Assembly (NCBI GenBank): GCA_019115125.1
Contig: DXEG01000024.1
Location: 1 to 64,000, forward strand
Origin: Candidatus Blautia faecipullorum
Lineage (GTDB): Bacteria; Bacillota; Clostridia; Lachnospirales; Lachnospiraceae
DNA: 64,000 nt
Direction of reading: 5' to 3'
Shown here: positions 1 to 8,370 of the stretch, one piece after another
Layout of the letters: every line of letters begins with the position of its first letter
How positions within the stretch are numbered: position 1 is the stretch's first letter
Notes under the pieces: generated by a model
Seen by the model: only the letters and a program-made list of their open reading frames with translations
Told to the model about the DNA's origin: nothing
Database searches by the model: none
Made by a program: the position numbers and the translations under genes

Positions 1-90
1 TTGATAAATTTGTTTATAATTCTTAAAAGGATTTACAAAGTGATTGATTTTGATATGGAAAAATAATCCACTTTAAAGAACAAAGATGGA

Positions 91-114
91 GGCAGCCCTC
101 CGGGGCTGCTTTTC
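91..114 (+). terminator. Rho-independent terminator before the packaging genes
   Basis: Stem GCAGCCC (92-98), loop tccg, stem GGGCTGC (103-109), followed by TTTTCC. It lies about 40 bases upstream of the small terminase gene. It probably ends an upstream transcript, or it is a site passed by late antitermination; the sequence does not decide between these. Confidence 0.75.
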
Positions 115-151
115 CTATACTCCAAAACAAACGAATGAGAGGTGGTGATGT

Positions 152-904
152 TTGCCAAGAGCACCGGATCAGCGTGTGGCGGAAGCAAAGGAGCTTTTCG
201 ACCAGGGCTTGAAATTGACTGAGATTGCGTGCCGGCTTGGAATTCCGGAGGGGACGGTTCGGAGCTGGAAAAATAGATACCAATGGGATTGCAACGTTGC
301 AAAAAATAAACGCAACGTTGCAAAACACCGTGGAGGGCAGAAGAGAAACAGGAATGCTGCCGGACACGGCGCTCCCAAACAGAATAAAAACGCTGAGAAG
401 TATGGATTTTTCAGCAAGTATCTCCCGGAAGAAACCCGGGAGATTTTTTCTGCCATTTCTGAGGCGGATCCTTTAGATCTGCTGTGGCATCAGATACAGA
501 TTGCCTATGCTGCTATTATTCGTGCACAGAGGATCGCATATGTGAAAGACCAGCAGGACAAGACCGTTGAGAAGGTGGAAGAGAAAGATGGAAATGTAAT
601 TGGAGAACGCTGGGAAGTGCAGCAGGCATGGGATAAACAGAATGAATTCCTGAAAGCCCAGGCCCGGGCACAGGGAGAGTTGCGGGCTATGATTAAACAG
701 TACGATGAGATGTTAAATAAGGATTGGGAGGCCGCTTCTGATGAACAGCGGGCGCGGATTAACCAGATTAAAGCCCAGACAGAGCATATGTATTCTGACG
801 GTAGCAGTGATGAGGATGACGGAGTTGAGGTGATTAATGATGCATGGGAAAAAACAGGTGAGGATATCGGAGCTGATCATACCGAAATATCTGCCGATAT
901 TTAA
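152..904 (+). CDS. terS: Phage terminase small subunit
   Basis: DNA-recognition subunit of the phage packaging motor. The 250-residue protein opens with PRAPDQRVAEAKELFDQG followed by a helix-turn-helix (roughly residues 17-43, with GIPEGTVRSWKNRYQW), the usual start of PBSX/YqaS-like small terminases. The C-terminal half is charged and helical and ends in an acidic tail. The start is a TTG at 152 behind GAGAGGTGGTG; the nearby ATG at 148 is in another frame. It overlaps the large subunit gene by 68 bases, so the two are probably translationally coupled. Function comes from family resemblance and position as the first packaging gene. Confidence 0.88.
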   Translation: MPRAPDQRVAEAKELFDQGLKLTEIACRLGIPEGTVRSWKNRYQWDCNVAKNKRNVAKHRGGQKRNRNAAGHGAPKQNKNAEKYGFFSKYLPEETREIFSAISEADPLDLLWHQIQIAYAAIIRAQRIAYVKDQQDKTVEKVEEKDGNVIGERWEVQQAWDKQNEFLKAQARAQGELRAMIKQYDEMLNKDWEAASDEQRARINQIKAQTEHMYSDGSSDEDDGVEVINDAWEKTGEDIGADHTEISADI

Positions 905-2180
905 TGATACCCGCCATAAACATATCATTCTTACCTCCGGCCGTGCGGGGACGAAATCCAGTTATGCGGCTATCCGGACAGACTATCAGATCATTGCAGA
1001 TCCTCACGGTTCTGCGGTAGTGCTCCGCAAGCATCACAATAAGCTCCGAAAAACGGTGTATAAGGAGATGCTCCGCGGGATAAATCGTCTTCAGATCCCA
1101 AAGAAGCGGTTCAGCATTACGAAAAGTCCGATGGAGATCACATACAGAAAACACGACACCACCATTTATTTTTCCGGATCAGACGGCATCGATGACACCA
1201 AAGGTATCATTGATGAGGACAAACCGATCAAGCTTGTTGTCATAGATGAGGCTACAGAGTTTTTTGACGATGGCGAAGGGGAGGATGAATTGGCAAATAT
1301 CGAAGCTACCTTCGTTCGAGGGAACAGCGCCGGGTTCCAGATGCTTTATCTATATAACCCTCCCAAAAATCCCAATGCACCTGTGAATGTCTGGTGTAAA
1401 AAGATGGAGCAGCGGCCGGATTGTATCCATATCCATACGGATTACCGGGATGTCCCAGAAGAATGGCTTGGAAGGGATTTGATAGAATCCGCAGAGACCA
1501 TGAAAGCGGCGGATGAGAAAATGTATCGTTGGACCTGGTTGGGAGAACCGGTTGGGGTGGATGAACTGATCTACTACATGTTTTCGGATCGTCATCGGGC
1601 GAAACCTTCACAGAAACGATATCAGCTAATTGGCATTGGTGTAGACTATGGGCAACAGAACGCAACTACGTATCAGCCTTTTGGTCTGGATATTCAGCAC
1701 CGAAAACTGGAAGGTCTGACAGAATATTACCATTCAGGCCGGGAGACGGGGAAGCAGAAGGCACCCTCCGAATATGCAAAAGACTTTATAAAAATGACTG
1801 ACATACTGCATGAAACGTATTCGTGCAGTATTTTTTATGTTTATATAGATCCTTCCGCAAAGGGTCTGGCGGAAGAGATTAAGCGGGCAGCGTATTCCAG
1901 AATGTATCAGGTAAGTATCAAAGACGCGGATAATACAGTTGCTCTTGGCATTGCACGAGTGCAGAAGTTACTGACCTATGACATCCTGCAGGTCTCACCG
2001 ACGCAGGAAAAGGCAATCGAGGAATTTGGTTTATACGAATATGACAAAGATCTGATAGACAAAGGGAAGGAGGTTCCCGCAAAAATAAATGACCATTGCA
2101 TGGATGCGATCAGATATCTCTGCATGGGATTATGGACGAAACTGAAATACTTTCTGCCGGCAGCAGAGAGGGAGGAATGA
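837..2180 (+). CDS. terL: Phage terminase large subunit (PBSX-type)
   Basis: ATPase/nuclease that pumps and cuts phage DNA at the portal. The 447-residue length is normal for the Terminase_3/PBSX family. A Walker A-like GRAGTKSS lies near residues 35-42 and a Walker B KLVVIDEATEF follows around residue 130. The C-terminal nuclease part shows IGIGVDYGQQNATTYQP with a metal-ligand Asp and later YVYIDPSAKG. The start at 837 (ATGATG) sits behind GGAGTTGAGGTG inside the terS gene. The portal gene follows after one base. Headful versus cos packaging cannot be told from this sequence. Confidence 0.93.
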   Translation: MMHGKKQVRISELIIPKYLPIFNDTRHKHIILTSGRAGTKSSYAAIRTDYQIIADPHGSAVVLRKHHNKLRKTVYKEMLRGINRLQIPKKRFSITKSPMEITYRKHDTTIYFSGSDGIDDTKGIIDEDKPIKLVVIDEATEFFDDGEGEDELANIEATFVRGNSAGFQMLYLYNPPKNPNAPVNVWCKKMEQRPDCIHIHTDYRDVPEEWLGRDLIESAETMKAADEKMYRWTWLGEPVGVDELIYYMFSDRHRAKPSQKRYQLIGIGVDYGQQNATTYQPFGLDIQHRKLEGLTEYYHSGRETGKQKAPSEYAKDFIKMTDILHETYSCSIFYVYIDPSAKGLAEEIKRAAYSRMYQVSIKDADNTVALGIARVQKLLTYDILQVSPTQEKAIEEFGLYEYDKDLIDKGKEVPAKINDHCMDAIRYLCMGLWTKLKYFLPAAEREE

Positions 2181-2181
2181 G

Positions 2182-3603
2182 ATGGATATTATTAAATATC
2201 TGAAGAAGGCTGGATACGATACGGTACAGAGAAGCTTCTACAGCAAAATTTTGGAATGGGAGAGCTGGTATATTGCAGATGTCCAGAAGTTCCACAGATA
2301 TAAAGTATACAACGGAAAAAATAGAATTAGTTGCCGGAGATTAAGTCTGGGTATGGCGAAGAAGTTATCTGAAGACATGGCGGATTTGCTCTTGAATGAA
2401 CGCGTGCAGATCACAGTTCAGCATAAGGCTACTCACGATTTTGTGATGAAGGTTCTGGATGATAATAACTTCAATGTTCTGGGTAACGACTATCAGGAGC
2501 GGAAAGCTTACACAGGTACAGTGGCATATGTTCCTTACTTAGAACATGTACAGGTAAATGAAGAAGGAGAAATCGAAGGAAGCGGGAAAATAAAGATCAA
2601 TTATGTGTCTGCCGAGGATATTTACCCATTGTCATGGAACAATGGGACAATTACGGAATGCGCTTTTGTTTTTGAAAAGACGATCGGCACGAAAGATTAC
2701 GCTCACATTCAGATCCATAAAATTGTGGGGATGCAGTATGTGATCGAAAACCATGTGGTGGAATGCACAAGCGGATCCGGAATAGAAATCTCACCAGAGA
2801 ACTGGGGAGATCTGAACGATTTTGCAGGGCTTTCCTCAAGAACAGAAACTGGAAACCTTGAGAGACAGTTTGTAATTGACCGTCTGAATATTACCAATAA
2901 CTACTGCAAAAACAATCCTATGGGAGTGGCAATCTTTGCTAATGCCATAGATGTTCTTCAAGGGCTGGATATCATCTATGACTCTTACGTAAATGAATAT
3001 GTGCTGGGAAAGAAGAGGATTTTTGTAGCCCCGGAAATGCTTGCTCAGGATGTCCTGGGAAACATGGTGTTCGATCCTAACGATGTAGTATTTTATCAGC
3101 TCCCGGAGGATTCTTTAAAGGATGGCGGGAAGCCGATTACAGAAGTAAATATGGATATCCGGGCAGAACAGCATGAAAGGGGAATCAATAACCTTCTGAA
3201 CATGCTTTCTATGAAATGCGGGTTCGGGCAGAACCATTATAAATTTGAAAATGGCAGACTGCAAACGGCAACACAGGTGATTTCGGAGAATTCTGATATG
3301 TACCGAACCATGAATAAGCATGAGATTATTCTTCAGTCTGTTTTGAAAGAACTAATCCGTATTATTGCAAGGCTGGGAAAGGTGCTTGGGGAGGGGACAG
3401 ATCCGGATTCAGAGATTGTGGTTGATTTTGATGACTCTATTATTGAAGACAAACAGGCAGAGCGCCAGTCGGACAGACAGGATGTGAGTATGGGTGCGAT
3501 GCAGCTCGTAGAATACCGTGCAAAGTGGTATGGAGAAACAGAGGCAGAGGCCGCAACAAAGATTATACAGGAAATACCGGAACCGGATCCGAAGGAGGAA
3601 TGA
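2182..3603 (+). CDS. Phage portal protein (SPP1 Gp6-like)
   Basis: Forms the dodecameric ring at one capsid vertex through which DNA enters and leaves. At 473 residues it matches the SPP1-type portal family: an N-terminal region with LILEWESWYIADVQKFH-like helices, a central wing with an ISPENW segment and NNYCKNNPMGVAIFANA, and the late helical crown with QTATQVISENSDMY (residues about 360-375), a recognisable portal signature. The C-terminus is acidic. A strong GGAGG precedes the ATG. It lies directly between terL and the minor capsid gene, the standard order. Confidence 0.92.
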   Translation: MDIIKYLKKAGYDTVQRSFYSKILEWESWYIADVQKFHRYKVYNGKNRISCRRLSLGMAKKLSEDMADLLLNERVQITVQHKATHDFVMKVLDDNNFNVLGNDYQERKAYTGTVAYVPYLEHVQVNEEGEIEGSGKIKINYVSAEDIYPLSWNNGTITECAFVFEKTIGTKDYAHIQIHKIVGMQYVIENHVVECTSGSGIEISPENWGDLNDFAGLSSRTETGNLERQFVIDRLNITNNYCKNNPMGVAIFANAIDVLQGLDIIYDSYVNEYVLGKKRIFVAPEMLAQDVLGNMVFDPNDVVFYQLPEDSLKDGGKPITEVNMDIRAEQHERGINNLLNMLSMKCGFGQNHYKFENGRLQTATQVISENSDMYRTMNKHEIILQSVLKELIRIIARLGKVLGEGTDPDSEIVVDFDDSIIEDKQAERQSDRQDVSMGAMQLVEYRAKWYGETEAEAATKIIQEIPEPDPKEE

Positions 3604-3607
3604 TCCT

Positions 3608-4777
3608 ATGACGCCTGAACAAAAGGGTAGCCTCCCCTTACGCCTTGAAAAAATGTTCTATGAACTGCAGGACAGAATATTTTCAGATATCATTCGAAGA
3701 ATCAAGAAAACAGGGGAGATCACCAGCACTGCGGATTATCAGATCAACAAGTTATTGATACTGGGTAACAGTACAGAGTTTGTAGAACAGGAGATTAAGC
3801 GGTTGCTGGAAGCCTCAAACCCGGAAATATGGGAGTTGTATGATAAGGTGGCCAATTGGGAATATGTTCGATACCAGGACGCCTATGACCAGATTAATGG
3901 GAATTTTGTTCCTCTTGAAGACAACCAGCAGATCCAGCAGTGGTCACAGGCCATCATCCGCCAGACGCAGGATGAACTCACAAACATTACCAGATCTATG
4001 GGAATGACAATAGACATGGGAGGTGGGAAAAAAGCATTTACACCTCTTTCCTACTACTATCAAACATATCTTGACCGGGCCTGCATGGATGTCGTGACTG
4101 GGGCCTTCGATTATAATACGGTGCTGCGCCGTGTAGTGAAAGAAATGACTGCCTCAGGCCTTCAGACGATTGATTATGCAAGCGGCTGGAAGAACCGGGT
4201 CCCCGTAGCTGTAAGGAGGGCTCTTATGACAGGAATTTCACAGTTAAGTGCCCAGATCAATGAACTGGTTGCAAAAGACTTGGGAACAGATACTTATGAA
4301 GTGACATGGCACGCTGGACACCGCCCTTCTCACTGGTGGGGAGGAAATGTATATACTAGGCAGGAACTGGTTTCTGTGTGTGGGCTCGGAGAGGTAGCGG
4401 GACTTTGCGGAGCTAACTGCAGGCACAGTTACATGGCTTTTGTAAAAGGATATTCCGTCAGAACTTATACACCAGAACAACTCAGGGAATTGGAAGAGAA
4501 AGAAAAGCAGACAAAGATTTACCGTGGGAAGCAATATACTCCTTATGAAGCTTCGCAGGCGCAGCGGCAGATGGAAACAAAAATGCGAAGCCAGAGAGCT
4601 TATGCAAAGCATCTTCAGAATGGAGGAGCTAGTAAAGATGATGTACTGGCGGCGAAAATCAGATACCTGAATACTCTTCATCAATATCAGAGATTTTCCA
4701 GAGCGATGAAGCTCAAAGAACAAATGGAACGGGTATATATGGACGGGTTGGGGAGAGTTGCCCCTAGAAGACTTTAA
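3608..4777 (+). CDS. Phage minor capsid protein (Phage_min_cap2-like)
   Basis: A 389-residue head protein of the minor capsid 2 family, encoded just after the portal as in Listeria A118-type phages. The middle has YYQTYLDRACMDVVTGAFDY and the late segment TWHAGHRPSHWWGG followed by GLCGANCRHSYMAFVKG, the family hallmark with His and Cys residues. The C-terminus is a long charged helix. I chose ATG 3608 because GGAGG at 3594-3598 is correctly spaced; the frame is open upstream to 3518, but that would overlap the portal gene by 86 bases. It probably sits near the portal vertex inside the head. Confidence 0.88.
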   Translation: MTPEQKGSLPLRLEKMFYELQDRIFSDIIRRIKKTGEITSTADYQINKLLILGNSTEFVEQEIKRLLEASNPEIWELYDKVANWEYVRYQDAYDQINGNFVPLEDNQQIQQWSQAIIRQTQDELTNITRSMGMTIDMGGGKKAFTPLSYYYQTYLDRACMDVVTGAFDYNTVLRRVVKEMTASGLQTIDYASGWKNRVPVAVRRALMTGISQLSAQINELVAKDLGTDTYEVTWHAGHRPSHWWGGNVYTRQELVSVCGLGEVAGLCGANCRHSYMAFVKGYSVRTYTPEQLRELEEKEKQTKIYRGKQYTPYEASQAQRQMETKMRSQRAYAKHLQNGGASKDDVLAAKIRYLNTLHQYQRFSRAMKLKEQMERVYMDGLGRVAPRRL

Positions 4778-4794
4778 GCGCAAGGAGTGATAAA

Positions 4795-5067
4795 GTGACA
4801 GTTATAACTTATTTTAAAGACGGTATTCGGATTGATGGACACGCAAAGGATCCAGTCGTATGCCATGCAGTATCCGCGATTAGTCAGATGGTTTCCGGGT
4901 TTGTACAGGAAAGGGACTGGGGAAATGTGAAAGTAGAAGAAGGACATCTGGAAATCAGAGATATTAAAGAAGCTCATTGCAGTAGTGATCTATTTCAGGC
5001 TATGATCATTGCTTTTGATGATATTTCTTCACAGTATCCGGACAGTGTGCGGATAGAAAGAAACTAA
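4795..5067 (+). CDS. Prp-like cysteine protease (YsxB/DUF464 family), phage copy
   Basis: Small cysteine protease related to Prp, which in Firmicutes trims the N-terminus of ribosomal protein L27. The 90 residues show the catalytic His in DGHA (H16) and the catalytic Cys in PVVCHAVSA (C23), then a C-terminal half (LFQAMIIAFDDISSQYPDSVRIE) matching the end of Prp proteins. The His-Cys spacing is 7 residues, shorter than the roughly 12 I remember for the staphylococcal enzyme. The start is GTG 4795 behind AAGGAG. It sits immediately before the scaffold and capsid genes, whose products carry Prp-type cleavage motifs, so it probably matures virion proteins. The family call rests on the two motifs and is fairly secure; the substrates are inferred. 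Confidence 0.78.
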   Translation: MTVITYFKDGIRIDGHAKDPVVCHAVSAISQMVSGFVQERDWGNVKVEEGHLEIRDIKEAHCSSDLFQAMIIAFDDISSQYPDSVRIERN

Positions 5068-5086
5068 TCCAATTATCTCCCTCTGA

Positions 5087-5117
5087 GGCGCGGGGTAAAG
5101 CGTCTTATTTTTGCGCC
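5087..5117 (+). other. Possible hairpin in the scaffold leader
   Basis: GGCGC (5087-5091) can pair with GCGCC (5113-5117) around a 21-base loop in the 100-base gap between the protease and scaffold genes. There is no T-run, so it is not an obvious terminator. It may set relative expression of the scaffold. Weak evidence. Confidence 0.28.
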
Positions 5118-5168
5118 CGAAACGTGATGGCGGAAAAAGCATCGGAAAACACTCATTGGAGGAATGCT

Positions 5169-5765
5169 ATGAAAGCAAAAATGAATCTACAGCTCTTTGA
5201 GGACGGTACGGGAGCTGGCTCTGCAGGACAGGGTGGAAATGCCGGAACTGGCAACGGCGGCCAGAATAATGCCGGAGGAACAGGAAACCAGACAACATTT
5301 AGTTTTGAACAGGCAGAAGAAATCGCCAATGCCAGAGCACATAGGGCAGAGCAGGCAGCGCTGAAGTCTTACTTTCAGCAGCAGGGAATGACTCAGGAGC
5401 AGGTGCAGCAGGCGCTAAATGATTACCGACAGAGACAAAAAGAAAGCCAGCCAGATACTGCAAAGCTCCAGAAGGAGCGTGACAATGCCTTGGAAAGAAT
5501 TGCTCAGATGGAAAACGAGAAAATCCTTACGGGCAAAGGCGTAAAAACTGAAGATCTGGATTATGTGATGTTCAAGGTTTCTAAAATGGTAGATGAGAAA
5601 ACAGATTTCACAAAAGCAGCAGAGAAATTTCTGAAAGACAATCCGCGTTTTACTGGCCAGTCATACCGGGTGATGAGTACGGGGACGCAATCCGGAGGCG
5701 CGGAAGGAACAGGAAATCCAAATGATTTTATTAATGCGGCAATTCGCAGGGCCGCAGGGAGGTAG
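5169..5765 (+). CDS. Phage capsid scaffolding protein
   Basis: Internal scaffold for head assembly, 198 residues. It is rich in Gly/Asn near the start (GTGNGGQNNAGG), then a long charged coiled-coil stretch (about residues 45-130, with AEEIANARAHRAEQAALKS and KLQKERDNALERIAQMENEK), as in the DUF4355-type scaffolds that precede the capsid gene in Firmicute siphophages. The start is ATG 5169 behind TTGGAGG; a longer frame back to 5124 lacks a good ribosome site. The N-terminus MKAKMNLQLFEDG matches the Prp recognition motif (LQLF then a small or acidic residue), so the first 9 residues are probably removed. Confidence 0.82.
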   Translation: MKAKMNLQLFEDGTGAGSAGQGGNAGTGNGGQNNAGGTGNQTTFSFEQAEEIANARAHRAEQAALKSYFQQQGMTQEQVQQALNDYRQRQKESQPDTAKLQKERDNALERIAQMENEKILTGKGVKTEDLDYVMFKVSKMVDEKTDFTKAAEKFLKDNPRFTGQSYRVMSTGTQSGGAEGTGNPNDFINAAIRRAAGR

Positions 5766-5767
5766 GA

Positions 5768-6748
5768 ATGAGCAGGAACAGAATGAATTTACGGCTCTTT
5801 GAGTCAGACGCAAATATTATAGACAGGACCGGGGCGGACACCCTGATACCAGAAGAAAAAGCCAGGGAGATTATTCAGGGGGTAATAACTCAGTCTGCAG
5901 TGCTTTCCCAAGGACGTAAACTTCCAAACATGTCCAGTAAAACATACCGTATGCCGGTACTGGATATGCTGCCTATCGCTTATTTTGTGAACGGTGATAC
6001 CGGTCAGAAGAAGACAACGAAGATGGCATGGGATAAAAAGATTATCACAGCAGAGGAAATTGCAGTAATCGTACCTATTCCGGAAGCAGTTCTTGATGAT
6101 TCTGACTATGATATCTGGGGCGAAGTACGTCCAAGAGTGACAGAGGCTTTTGGAAAGGTAATTGATGGTGCAATCCTGTTTGATGTAAACAAACCGGATT
6201 CCTGGAGAGATGGAATCGTGACTACTTCAACAGACGCAGGAAGTGTTATTACATTGGGAGCATCTGACAACCTGTATGACAAGATCATGGGTGAAGGCGG
6301 TGTAATCGCCAAAGTAGAAGAATCTGGATTCTTTGTGACCGGTCATATGGCGGATATTTCCATGAGGGCAAAACTGAGGGGGTTAAAAGATACTACCGGC
6401 AACCCAATTTTTAAATCAGATATGCAGGGCGGAACAACCTATTCGCTGGATGGTTCTCCCATGAATTTCCCGAACAACGGAGCTTTTGACAAATCGAAAG
6501 CGCTTATGATTTCTGGAGATTTTTCGCAGCTTGTGTATTCTATCCGTCAGGATATCACCTTCAAGTTGTTTACAGAAGGGATTGTGCAGAATACAGACGG
6601 TTCTATCGCATATAACCTAATGCAGCAGGATATGGTGGCGCTTCGTGCTGTTATGCGTCTGGGATGGGAGATTCCTAATCCGATTAATTCCGTACAACCG
6701 GATAAAGAAACAAGATGCCCCTTTGCAATCATGAGAGCGGGGGAATAA
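5768..6748 (+). CDS. Major capsid protein (HK97-fold)
   Basis: Main shell subunit, 326 residues in the zero frame. Segments typical of HK97-like coats are visible: an N-terminal arm, ADTLIPEEKAREIIQGV, the E-loop region with MPVLDMLPIAYFVNGDTGQKK, KIITAEEIAVIVPIPEAVLDD on the spine helix, and the A-domain end with QQDMVALRAVMRLGWEIPNP. The N-terminus MSRNRMNLRLFESDAN carries the Prp-type motif. The gene ends GCG GGG GAA TAA, and a -1 slip on the G-run would extend the product by 27 residues to 6822 (stop 6823-6825), giving 352 residues. Confidence 0.92.
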   Translation: MSRNRMNLRLFESDANIIDRTGADTLIPEEKAREIIQGVITQSAVLSQGRKLPNMSSKTYRMPVLDMLPIAYFVNGDTGQKKTTKMAWDKKIITAEEIAVIVPIPEAVLDDSDYDIWGEVRPRVTEAFGKVIDGAILFDVNKPDSWRDGIVTTSTDAGSVITLGASDNLYDKIMGEGGVIAKVEESGFFVTGHMADISMRAKLRGLKDTTGNPIFKSDMQGGTTYSLDGSPMNFPNNGAFDKSKALMISGDFSQLVYSIRQDITFKLFTEGIVQNTDGSIAYNLMQQDMVALRAVMRLGWEIPNPINSVQPDKETRCPFAIMRAGE

Positions 6749-6783
6749 TTCCCGCTGAGGATTTGGCCTTGATCGGCAGCGGG
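6738..6783 (+). promoter_or_regulatory. Candidate -1 frameshift signal at the capsid gene end
   Basis: Slip site C GGGGG AA (6738-6745) spans the last two sense codons before TAA. After a 5-base spacer comes stem CCCGCT (6751-6756), a 9-base one-sided bulge, inner stem GCC/GGC (6766-6768, 6775-6777) with a 6-base loop, and closing stem AGCGGG (6778-6783). The P-site GGG can re-pair perfectly after a -1 slip. The same layout occurs after the major tail gene at 9309-9354 with different base pairs. Confidence 0.7.
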
Positions 6784-6829
6784 AAAATTGGAAAGGCGAA
6801 AATAGGAAGAAAGAACAGGAGGTAGGAAT

Positions 6830-7234
6830 ATGGCATATGAAGCACATACATGGAAAGATGGAGAAGTGATTTCTGCTGAAAGAATGAATGCCCTGGAACA
6901 AGGGGTCAAAAATGAACAGGTAGGTCCTGCAGGCCCACAAGGAGAAACTGGTCCGCAAGGACCAAAGGGAGATCAGGGAGAAACTGGGCCACAGGGGCCA
7001 AAGGGTGACACTGGCGCAACAGGACCAAAGGGTGACAAGGGAGACCCGGGAGAAACTGGACCACAGGGGCCTAAAGGTGACAGTTATACACTTCCTGAAG
7101 CGAGCGCGGAAACACTAGGAGGTGTAAAACAGGCGGCATTTGTAGCAGATGCTACTGGTGAGAGTATTACAAAAGAAGAGTTTAATGCTCTTCTGAGTTC
7201 TTTGAAAAACGCAGGAATTATGGCAAATGCATAA
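6830..7234 (+). CDS. Collagen-like head fibre protein
   Basis: 134 residues. Residues about 1-25 form an anchor ([24 protein letters not shown]), residues about 35-83 are about 16 Gly-X-Y collagen triplets ([14 protein letters not shown] type), and the C-terminal domain ([24 protein letters not shown], then [16 protein letters not shown]) resembles the phage head fibre family (phi29 gp8.5-type, Phage_fiber_2). Collagen triplets should make it trimeric. Its place directly after the capsid gene fits a decoration projecting from the head. The ribosome site is AGGAGG. The fibre family call is by resemblance. Confidence 0.78.
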   Translation: MAYEAHTWKDGEVISAERMNALEQGVKNEQVGPAGPQGETGPQGPKGDQGETGPQGPKGDTGATGPKGDKGDPGETGPQGPKGDSYTLPEASAETLGGVKQAAFVADATGESITKEEFNALLSSLKNAGIMANA

Positions 7235-7248
7235 ATGGTGGTGATAGG

Positions 7249-7662
7249 ATGATCCAGGTAGATTATGAATTTTATCGGGAGACATATGCAGGAACACTGA
7301 TACCGGATGAAAAAGCATTTAAGCAGCCTGTTTTAAAGGCTAATATTTACCTGGATCAGAAACTGCACCGAATACCTGATGAAAGAAATAAAGAACTTGT
7401 TCAGCTGTGTATATGTGAGGTTGCAGAAATGCTCTACCAGGATATTCAGAACAAGATGGAAACTGGAGGCAGAGAAATCCAATCTGAAAATACGGATGGA
7501 TACAGCGTGACTTATGCTACAGAGGCAGAAGCGGGAAAGATCGCTATTAATTCTCTTCAGACAAAGATATACCAGGTGATACGGAGATATTTAGGACATA
7601 CGGGACTTTTATATGCGGGGGTGGATCGGCGTGCTGACAAATGCTGTCATTACAATCTTTAA
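7249..7662 (+). CDS. Head-tail connector (adaptor) protein
   Basis: 137-residue mostly helical protein in the position of the adaptor that docks under the portal. QVDYEFYRETYAGTLIPDEKAFKQ at the start and helices with RNKELVQLCICEVAEMLYQDI resemble the Gp6/YqbG-like connector family of Firmicute siphophages. The mid-protein GYSVTYATE segment is also typical. It overlaps the next gene, suggesting coupled translation. Specific binding partners are inferred from gene order. Confidence 0.72.
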   Translation: MIQVDYEFYRETYAGTLIPDEKAFKQPVLKANIYLDQKLHRIPDERNKELVQLCICEVAEMLYQDIQNKMETGGREIQSENTDGYSVTYATEAEAGKIAINSLQTKIYQVIRRYLGHTGLLYAGVDRRADKCCHYNL

Positions 7663-8038
7663 TAAATCTCCTGATAAAGATTCCAGAAGTTTTGTATATA
7701 TGCCCCATGTAATAGAAAGAGCATGGTTTCATACGGACCAGAAAAGCTCTGCGGGAGAAGCTGGTTTGAATAGCGCAGATGTCTATCAGATAAGGATCCC
7801 TTATGAGCAATGTGCAGACTGGATTCCGGCTAACGATTTTAAGGATTTATCATCGCCCCAAAATAGCTGGACGATACAGAATGGGGATTTCTTTCTTGTA
7901 GGGCGCTGGGAGGCTGGAGCGGTAAAGGGGATTGAAGAGATACGGAAGCAGTTCCAGGGAATAGTAGGGATGGTACTCAGTCATTCCGAGAATTTTTTTG
8001 GTACTTCCAGGCATATCCGGATTGGAGGTGGTTCTTGA
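7631..8038 (+). CDS. Head-tail joining protein
   Basis: 135 residues from GTG 7631 (reading LTNAVITIFNKS), preceded by GGGGGTGG at 7617-7624. The frame is open from ATG 7613, but that start has no ribosome site. It is a beta-rich protein with IRIPYEQCADWIPANDFKD and a late WTIQNGDFFLVGRWEAGA segment, like the putative minor capsid/stopper proteins that follow the adaptor in A118-like phages (DUF6751-like by memory). It probably seals the filled head for tail attachment. The family assignment is tentative, the morphogenetic role likely. Confidence 0.62.
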   Translation: MLTNAVITIFNKSPDKDSRSFVYMPHVIERAWFHTDQKSSAGEAGLNSADVYQIRIPYEQCADWIPANDFKDLSSPQNSWTIQNGDFFLVGRWEAGAVKGIEEIRKQFQGIVGMVLSHSENFFGTSRHIRIGGGS

Positions 8039-8370
8039 TGGCAACAAAAGTAAAATTGCAGATAGATCCAGCCGATAAAATCTTGCTGAAACGTAGTTTG
8101 AACCGGAATGGGAAGGGACAGCAGTTTTTTACGCATGAGGTCAGAAGATTGTCTGATCCATATGTACCATTTTTAACGGGAAATTTGAAAGATTCCGCAA
8201 CAGAATCGGCAACTTCAATCACATACAATACTCCATATGCCAGGAGACAGTATTACGAGCATAAGGGAGACGGACTTCGGGGAGCACAGTGGGATAAACG
8301 GATGTGGGCGGACCGGGGCCGTGAGATTGTACAGTCGGTAGCTTCTTTTTGCGGGGGGAAAAGCGGATGA
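8038..8370 (+). CDS. Minor capsid/tail completion protein (HK97 gp10-like position)
   Basis: 110 residues from ATG 8038, which overlaps the previous stop (TGATG) and lies behind GGAGGTGG. The segment RLSDPYVPFLTGNLKDSATES followed by NTPYARRQYYEHKG is the recognisable core of minor capsid protein 2 / HK97 gp10-like tail completion proteins. In the connector block it probably caps the tail end that meets the head. The call is supported by motif and position. Confidence 0.72.
   Translation: MATKVKLQIDPADKILLKRSLNRNGKGQQFFTHEVRRLSDPYVPFLTGNLKDSATESATSITYNTPYARRQYYEHKGDGLRGAQWDKRMWADRGREIVQSVASFCGGKSG

Noticed and set aside
6920-7080. DNA tandem repeat locus in the head fibre gene
   Set aside because: The periodicity is explained by the Gly-X-Y collagen triplets of the protein; it is not an independent DNA element.
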